Source: Bacillota bacterium (GTDB lineage Bacteria > Bacillota > Clostridia > Christensenellales > Christensenellaceae). From it: 64,000 nucleotides of DNA. How positions within the stretch are numbered: the stretch's first letter is position 1; every line of letters begins with the position of its first letter. Location: assembly GCA_023393165.1 (NCBI GenBank), contig JAEWMJ010000042.1:1-64000 (forward strand), in the 5' to 3' direction. Below are positions 58,966-64,000 of this stretch, piece by piece. The translations under genes were made by a program, and so were the position numbers. The notes beneath the pieces are model-generated. The model did no database searches and was not told the origin of the DNA. It was given only the letters and a program-made list of their open reading frames with translations.

Positions 58966-60272
58966 ATTCCGGAGTAGAATTGTGGAAAAAGGCCAAAAAA
59001 CTGATTCCCGGCGGAAACCAGCTCTTATCCAAGAGAAGTGAAATGTTTCTGCCCGATCAATGGCCTTCCTATTATAAGAAAGCAAAGGGCTGCGAGGTCT
59101 GGGACATGGACGGCAACCATTATTACGACTTTGCGCAGATGGGCGTCGGCAGCTGTACGCTCGGCTATGCCGATGACGACATCAACGCGGTGGTGATAGA
59201 CGCAATTCAGAACAGTTCCATGTGTTCGCTCAACAGCTATGAAGAGGTCATGCTGGCGGAAAAGCTGATGGAACTTCACCCCTGGGCGCATATGGCGCGG
59301 TTCTCCAGAACCGGCGGTGAGGCCTGCAGCATAGCGATCCGCATTGCAAGAGCCGCTACCGGACGAAACAAAGTGGCTTTCTGCGGTTATCATGGCTGGC
59401 ACGACTGGTATATTTCCTCCAACATCGCAAATGATTCGAACCTGGACGAACAGCTGCTGCCCGGTTTAAAACCGGCGGGTGTTCCAAGGCAGCTGCAGGG
59501 AACGGCAGTACCGTTTATGTATAATGATATCGCTTCCATCAAAGATGTTGTGGAAAAAAACAAGGACGACCTGGCCGCCATTATCATGGAGCCGCAAAGA
59601 AGCACGGCCCCGGATATGGAGTTTTTAAAAACCGTTCGCGGGGAAGCCACCCGTGCGGGCGCGGTACTGATATTCGATGAAGTAACTTCGGGATTCCGCG
59701 TCAATCTGGGAGGCATTCACATGACTCTTGGAATAGAACCGGATATGGCGGTTTTCGGTAAGGCGCTGGGCAACGGGTTCCCAATATCCGCTATTATCGG
59801 AAAACGGGAAATTATGGACGCGGCTCAAACCAGCTTTATCAGTTCCACGTTTTGGACTGAGCGGCTTGGCTTTGCCGCAGGCGTCGCAACCCTTAAAAAG
59901 ATGAAGGAAGTGGATAATCCGTCCCATTTGGTTCACTGGGGAAAAGCGGTGAACGATATCTGGATACGGGCTGCCAAAGAAAACGGACTGGACATTCACC
60001 TATCCGGTATTGAACCGCTGACACATATGGATTTTGAGTATGAAAACAGGCAGGCGATGATGACGCTGTATGCGCAGATACTGCTGGAAAAAGGATTCCT
60101 GCTGGGCGCTTCCGTATACGCCACCTATGTTTACAACGACGAAATCATGAAGATGTTTGAAGACGCAACGTTTGATGCTTTCGGGCAGATTGCAAAACTG
60201 CAGAAAGAAGGCGGTGTGGAAAACGCTCTGAAGGGCGGAATCAAGCATATCGGATTCCGGCGTTTGGTCTAA
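58962..60272 (+). CDS. Class III aminotransferase (glutamate-1-semialdehyde aminomutase-like)
   Basis: A 436-residue PLP enzyme with KLIPGGNQLLSKRSE near the start, FSRTGGEACSIAIRIARA for PLP phosphate binding, CGYHGWHDWY, IFDEVTSGFRVN with the PLP-nitrogen Asp, and FGKALGNGFPISA with the catalytic Lys (about residue 267). HemL has this layout, but a place between SpsF-like and GT52 genes argues for a sugar amino transfer or isomerisation. It overlaps the preceding gene by 4 nt. Confidence 0.85.
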   Translation: MNSGVELWKKAKKLIPGGNQLLSKRSEMFLPDQWPSYYKKAKGCEVWDMDGNHYYDFAQMGVGSCTLGYADDDINAVVIDAIQNSSMCSLNSYEEVMLAEKLMELHPWAHMARFSRTGGEACSIAIRIARAATGRNKVAFCGYHGWHDWYISSNIANDSNLDEQLLPGLKPAGVPRQLQGTAVPFMYNDIASIKDVVEKNKDDLAAIIMEPQRSTAPDMEFLKTVRGEATRAGAVLIFDEVTSGFRVNLGGIHMTLGIEPDMAVFGKALGNGFPISAIIGKREIMDAAQTSFISSTFWTERLGFAAGVATLKKMKEVDNPSHLVHWGKAVNDIWIRAAKENGLDIHLSGIEPLTHMDFEYENRQAMMTLYAQILLEKGFLLGASVYATYVYNDEIMKMFEDATFDAFGQIAKLQKEGGVENALKGGIKHIGFRRLV

Positions 60273-60301
60273 ATGTTTTTAACATATGATTTGATTGAAA
60301 A

Positions 60302-60344
60302 AGAGTACCGTTTGCCCGTCAAGGGCAAATGATGCTCTTTATCT
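60302..60344 (+). terminator. Terminator after the class III aminotransferase
   Basis: AAAGAG-x-x-x-C-C-G-TTTGCCC pairs with GGGCAAA...CTCTTT; the loop is CGTCAA. The T tract is weak. Confidence 0.6.
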
Positions 60345-60368
60345 GTTTAGAAAGAAAGGTAACCGACT

Positions 60369-61469
60369 GTGATAGCTCTTGTATGCGATACCCCTTATCA
60401 ATTGGTCAGCGCAATATTTTTAGCCAATTCCATCTCAAGGGATGAAAAACTGCTTATCCTTTTAAATCAGCTGTGGGACAAGACGGCGCATCAATTTGAC
60501 ATTGACGTCTCCGATGAAAGAATTCACGGGATATTGTATTACGGCAGCGAGCAGATGGGAATGGGCATGTTGCTATCCGGTTTATATAATCCTAAGAAAA
60601 TGCTCCTGCGAATGGAAGGATTTGACAAGGATATAGATATATCCTGCATTATCGCTTCCCGTACAACATGGATGGCGACATATTTATATTATTACTTCAG
60701 AAAGAAGAACAGAAATTTAAAAATGTATCTGATAGAAGAAGGCGCTGGAGAGTATTCCGCTAAAATGCTGGACACCCGTTTTACGCGGGCATGCAAAATG
60801 CTGCATAAGAAAACGCATTACGATTTTATAGACGCGGCTTATTTCTCGGCTCCGGGGTTTTACAGGCATAAGACGGCTTTCCCGGTTCATAAACTGCCGT
60901 GCAGCGAATCGGATACCGATTCGATACGGTTGATCGACAGTATATTCGACGCGCAGACCGAACTGAATAAATTGGTTCCCTATACATATATCTTCCTGGA
61001 CGAAGCGTTCCATGTGGATGAAACCGGCCTCGGCTGTACGCAGGATACAATTCTCAATATAATGAAAGAGGTTGTTCCGCCGGAAGAAATCGTCGTCAAA
61101 ATGCATCCCAGGACCGACAGCTTCCGTAACGACGGGGTCCGGGCGGTATATTCGAAAGCGCCGTTTGAGCTTCTGCCCGCACATGTGAATATGGACCAAA
61201 AGGTTCTGGTGTCGGGCATCTCCACCGCAATGCTGACGTCAAAATTATTATATGATCAGGAACCGTATTTGATTTTTACCTATCATTTGCTGGAAGATAT
61301 ACTGGATATGATTCTTCCGGACAAAGAGGTTCTTCAAAATGTACGGGACCTGATGGAGGGCGTGCGGAGCATGTATGCAAACAAAAACAAAACGTTTGCG
61401 CCCAAAACAACCGAGGAATTAAAGCAGGTACTGCGGCAAATACAAACCGAACTAAAAACGGCCCGTTGA
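60369..61469 (+). CDS. GT52-like sialyltransferase/nonulosonate transferase
   Basis: The protein opens IALVCDTPYQLVSAI, the hallmark of GT52 (Lst-type) transferases. All three bacterial sialyl motifs are present: Glu-Glu-Gly at 123-125 (LIEEGAGEYS), His-Pro at 246-247 (KMHPRTD) and Ser-Thr at 285-286 (SGISTAM). The enzyme would use CMP-linked sialic or legionaminic-type acid as donor. The GTG start follows AGAAAGGT. It lies between the SpsF/aminotransferase block and the CMP-nonulosonate synthetase gene, which supports this role. There is no membrane segment, so it would work at the inner face on a lipid-linked or protein acceptor. Confidence 0.8.
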   Translation: MIALVCDTPYQLVSAIFLANSISRDEKLLILLNQLWDKTAHQFDIDVSDERIHGILYYGSEQMGMGMLLSGLYNPKKMLLRMEGFDKDIDISCIIASRTTWMATYLYYYFRKKNRNLKMYLIEEGAGEYSAKMLDTRFTRACKMLHKKTHYDFIDAAYFSAPGFYRHKTAFPVHKLPCSESDTDSIRLIDSIFDAQTELNKLVPYTYIFLDEAFHVDETGLGCTQDTILNIMKEVVPPEEIVVKMHPRTDSFRNDGVRAVYSKAPFELLPAHVNMDQKVLVSGISTAMLTSKLLYDQEPYLIFTYHLLEDILDMILPDKEVLQNVRDLMEGVRSMYANKNKTFAPKTTEELKQVLRQIQTELKTAR

Positions 61470-61488
61470 TCAGACGGGCCGTTTTTAG
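61455..61488 (+). terminator. Terminator after the GT52 gene
   Basis: AAAACGGCCCGT / ACGGGCCGTTTT with a short loop (TGATCAG) and TTTT. The left arm overlaps the last codons. Confidence 0.88.
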
Positions 61489-61610
61489 TGCTGATCCGTC
61501 CTTTTCAGAATGATTAAAATTAAAAATTCACGCAACTATCACACGATCCACATAATTTCTACATTTTTTTATGATATAATATAAAAAAAACTATGCATGG
61601 AGGCAATTCG

Positions 61611-62309
61611 ATGAAAAATCTTGCAGTTATTCCTGCCAGGCAAGGATCAAAAGGGATCGCTCATAAAAATATTAAATTGCTTTGTGGGAAACCGCTCATA
61701 GTATATTCTATTGAAGCAGCTAAAAAATCAAATATGTTTGATGATATATTTGTTTCGACCGATTCCGAATATTATGCTGAAATTGCACGGGAGGCCGGTG
61801 CGAACGTTCCGTTTTTAAGAAGCGTGGAATTGTCCGGGGATACGGCGTCCTCCTGGGATGTGGCCAGGGAGGCGGTCCGTAAATATCGCGAAAGAGGCAT
61901 GGAATTTGATACGGTAGCCTTGCTGCAGCCTACATCCCCGCTCAGAAAACCGGAAGATATCATAGCCGGTTATAATAAATTCAGGGAAATGGGCGCAAAT
62001 CTGGTTGTCTCGGTTTGCGAAGAGCATCATTCGCCCCTATGGTCCAATACTCTGCCTGAAGATCATTCACTGGCAAACTTTATCGATCATGATTTGGCAA
62101 AACTGCCAAGGCAGAGCCTGCCCAAATATTATAGGATCAACGGCGCTTTGTATATAGTCAAAACGGAAAGTTTGATGAAACTGGACAATTTATACTCATG
62201 CAAAAGTTACGCCTACATCATGTCCAAGGAAAACTCGATAGATATCGACGACAATCTTGATTTTGTTTTAACCGAAAATATCATAAATACACTCAGAATA
62301 CAGCGATAA
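61611..62309 (+). CDS. CMP-nonulosonate synthetase (NeuA/LegF-like)
   Basis: An acylneuraminate cytidylyltransferase family enzyme, 232 residues. It has AVIPARQGSKGIAHKN for CTP binding, the SEYYAEIAREAGA stretch, LLQPTSPLRKPEDI and the YYRINGALYIV segment. It would activate a nonulosonic acid as CMP-sugar for the GT52 enzyme. The start at 61611 is supported by GGAGG at 61598-61602. An ATG at 61593 lies before that site. The choice between sialic, legionaminic and pseudaminic acid cannot be made from this gene alone; legB and legC favour legionaminic. Confidence 0.88.
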   Translation: MKNLAVIPARQGSKGIAHKNIKLLCGKPLIVYSIEAAKKSNMFDDIFVSTDSEYYAEIAREAGANVPFLRSVELSGDTASSWDVAREAVRKYRERGMEFDTVALLQPTSPLRKPEDIIAGYNKFREMGANLVVSVCEEHHSPLWSNTLPEDHSLANFIDHDLAKLPRQSLPKYYRINGALYIVKTESLMKLDNLYSCKSYAYIMSKENSIDIDDNLDFVLTENIINTLRIQR

Positions 62310-62422
62310 AAACGCAAATAAAAGAACAGCGGGTCTCCGGCGGACTAAGAAATGTGCATATAAGAACAGTTTCTTAAAAGGACCAGTTTTTTGCAAAAAT
62401 AATAAATAAAATGACAAGGATA

Positions 62423-62451
62423 TTGTATATTAATTATAAACTTATTATAAT
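62423..62451 (+). promoter_or_regulatory. Promoter of the last GT2 gene
   Basis: TTGTAT (62423-62428), a 17-nt spacer and TATAAT (62446-62451), 70 nt before the start. Confidence 0.7.
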
Positions 62452-62520
62452 TTATATTAGTAGTTTTTGTCTTTTTTTAACAATAAAGTGGCCATAATGA
62501 TTCCGGGAGGAAATTCGCTT

Positions 62521-63462
62521 TTGAAAAAAATATCCGTAGTTATACCTTGTTTTAATGAGGAAACGGCACTTCCTTTTTTTTATGAAGCCATAACCTCGAT
62601 CAGCGGTGAAATGAGTTTTGTTGAATTTGAGTATTTATTTATTGACGACGGATCGACAGACGAAACTCTTGCATTGCTGAGAGAATTGGCTTTAAAGGAT
62701 AACCGTATCCGGTTTGTCTCTTTTTCCAGAAATTTTGGCAAAGAAGCCGCTATGTTTGCAGGTATGGAACATTCCACAGGCGACTATGTGGTCATCATGG
62801 ATGTAGATTTGCAGGATCCGCCCGACCTGATCCCGCAAATGTACGAGGCGGTCGTGAAAGAGGGGTACGATTGCGCAGGAACGCGAAGAGTCAACAGAAA
62901 AGGCGAACCGCCCATACGGTCATTTTTTGCAAGACGGTTTTACCGGCTGATAAACAGGATTTCAAAAACCCAGATGCTGGATGGAGTCCGTGATTACCGC
63001 ATGATGACCAGAAAAATGGTAAACGCTATACTCTCCATGTGCGAATACAACCGTTTTTCGAAAGGTATATTCGGATGGGTCGGGTTCCGCACCAAATGGT
63101 TGGAATATGAAAACGTGGAGCGCGTGGCGGGTGAAACAAAGTGGTCCTTCTGGAAGCTGTTTATTTATTCTCTGGACGGTATCCTTGCTTTTTCAACCAT
63201 GCCTCTTGCGATTGCTTCTGTCGTTGGAATCATATTGTTCATTTTATCTATTGTCATGATAATATTTATAATCATCAGAACGCTGATCTGGGGTGACCCG
63301 GTTGCCGGCTGGCCTGCCATGGCGTGCATCATATTTTTGGTAGGCGGCATTCAGCTTCTTTGCCTGGGCATTGCTGGGCAGTATATTGCAAAATCTTATC
63401 TGGAAGTAAAGAAAAGGCCGATTTACATATCAAAGGAAACAGAAAAGGATTTATCCGAGTAG
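62521..63462 (+). CDS. GT2 glycosyltransferase with two C-terminal helices (GtrB-like)
   Basis: A 313-residue polyprenol-phosphate glycosyltransferase of the GtrB/DPM type. The soluble GT-A part has SVVIPCFNEETALP, LFIDDGSTDETLA, MDVDLQDPPDLIP with the Asp-rich metal site, and LDGVRDYRMMTRKM. Two membrane helices follow (about residues 225-260 and 268-298). GtrB proteins load a sugar on undecaprenyl phosphate for transfer outside the cell. The start TTG 62521 follows GGGAGG by about 10 nt. An in-frame start further up (62467) has no site. Confidence 0.88.
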   Translation: MKKISVVIPCFNEETALPFFYEAITSISGEMSFVEFEYLFIDDGSTDETLALLRELALKDNRIRFVSFSRNFGKEAAMFAGMEHSTGDYVVIMDVDLQDPPDLIPQMYEAVVKEGYDCAGTRRVNRKGEPPIRSFFARRFYRLINRISKTQMLDGVRDYRMMTRKMVNAILSMCEYNRFSKGIFGWVGFRTKWLEYENVERVAGETKWSFWKLFIYSLDGILAFSTMPLAIASVVGIILFILSIVMIIFIIIRTLIWGDPVAGWPAMACIIFLVGGIQLLCLGIAGQYIAKSYLEVKKRPIYISKETEKDLSE

Positions 63463-63529
63463 TCATTTTTTATTCATTGTATCTGCCGGACTGGAGCGCT
63501 CTTTGAGAAGGCAAATATTTGGCGGCGGT

Positions 63530-63572
63530 AAAGAAAAACCGGCAAATCGGTTTACGGTTTGCCGGTTTGTTG
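63530..63572. terminator. Terminator between convergent genes at the right edge
   Basis: AACCGGCAAA / TTTGCCGGTT stem with an inner loop; T runs on the plus strand are short (TTGTT), A runs precede it, so it may also serve the minus-strand gene. Confidence 0.7.
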
Positions 63573-63581
63573 ATCTTTGGA

Positions 63582-64000
63582 TCAGCCGCTGTATTGGGTC
63601 CCCATTTCATCCAATGATTGGGCTGTTTTTATTTTCATGATGAAAAATCCGTCCACGAATCCGCATACCTGATATTTTACCGGAATGCCATAGGTTTCAT
63701 AAAAATATTTGGTATAAGTGTCCAGCCTGTCCTGGGCGACAAAATATACGTGGTCGTTATCGATCAGATCGCGCGGCAGAGACTGCACGTCCGCGCGTTT
63801 TTTAAATTCCTCGTATGGAAGGCTTCTGGCCGTCCAGCCCCCCAAACCGTATGAATTGATATAATAATTCAGCGGCCTGGTCTCAAAAATGCTTTGACTT
63901 CTGTTATAGTTATAGAAAATTGGCTCCATTGCATAGACAAAAAAGTCGTTCTCCAGGTTATAGAAATAATCATAGAGCAGAACCTGGCGCGTATACAATT
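63582..64000 (-). CDS. C-terminal part of an unidentified protein, cut by the window edge
   Basis: The frame is open to the right end, so only the last 139 or so residues are visible. They contain many aromatic residues, the segment NYYINSYGLGGWTARSLP, a VYFVAQDRLDTYTKYF element and a closing hydrophobic FFIMKIKTAQ. No membrane helix is in this part. The look is of the soluble extracellular C-terminal domain of a large surface-glycan membrane protein, but the family cannot be named. Confidence 0.6.
   Translation of the reverse strand, partial: LYTRQVLLYDYFYNLENDFFVYAMEPIFYNYNRSQSIFETRPLNYYINSYGLGGWTARSLPYEEFKKRADVQSLPRDLIDNDHVYFVAQDRLDTYTKYFYETYGIPVKYQVCGFVDGFFIMKIKTAQSLDEMGTQYSG

Noticed and set aside
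1..64000. CRISPR arrays, prophage or insertion sequences with transposase
   Set aside because: No regularly spaced repeats, no phage structural genes and no transposase or integrase frame were found; only the two small repeat families were seen.

Overview
The window looks like chromosome of an anaerobic, spore-forming Clostridia-type Firmicute. The supporting signs are a spore-core SASP gene (tlp), rubredoxin, an aldo/keto reductase with a ferredoxin domain, DUF2935 proteins, a YkvI transporter, an FMN riboswitch ahead of ribU, strong purine-rich ribosome binding sites, and frequent GTG and TTG starts. I cannot name a species. I see no phage, no transposase, no CRISPR array and no rRNA.

Layout. 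1-440: four tRNA genes (Arg, His, Gln, Lys) ending at a terminator. 0.5-6.6 kb: a hypothetical protein, a 7TM diguanylate cyclase, a duplicated-domain lipoprotein, a CHAP-like hydrolase, a TIM-barrel isomerase and a 54-residue rubredoxin. 6.7-12.2 kb: one operon behind a consensus promoter, with an M20 amidohydrolase, an ATC-hydrolase-family protein, an SsuABC/TauABC-type ABC importer and a nitroreductase. I read it as uptake and ring opening of a small, possibly sulfur-containing heterocycle. 12.5-18.6 kb: a zinc-ribbon protein, a YkvI transporter, a LuxE-LuxC acyl-reduction pair without luciferase, a zincin-like protease and two tandem DUF2935 paralogues. 18.9-22.9 kb: an aldo/keto reductase with larC, larE and larB, which make the nickel-pincer cofactor; larA is not here. 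23-34 kb: tlp, a PAS-HD-GYP phosphodiesterase, cca, an HflX with an N-terminal JAMM-like domain, recX, an S58 peptidase, acpS, a bifunctional NAD(P)HX repair enzyme with a long acidic/proline-rich tail, and a methyltransferase.

34-47.6 kb: an XRE regulator with a membrane protein, an orphan MazF-type toxin, YitT, an amidohydrolase, FMN riboswitch-ribU, tsaE-tsaB-rimI, an alpha/beta hydrolase, a membrane-anchored MurF-like ligase, ddl, a LytTR regulator, icd and a SEC-C protein. Two families of small non-coding repeats lie here and at 12.2 kb. One is a MITE-like element with terminal inverted repeats; one copy abuts the icd stop codon. The other is a roughly 120-bp hairpin element whose outer stem differs between copies but stays paired.

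47.7-64 kb: a surface-glycan region. It holds two large multi-TM proteins (DUF6056, DUF2142), a GT2 with DUF2304, a LegB/LegC/PtmE-like pathway, two Gfo/Idh/MocA oxidoreductases, an SpsF-like cytidylyltransferase, a class III aminotransferase, a GT52 protein with all three bacterial sialyl motifs, a CMP-nonulosonate synthetase and another GT2. The genes point to a legionaminic-acid-like nonulosonate being made and transferred to a surface structure. The NeuB/LegI condensing enzyme is not in the window.
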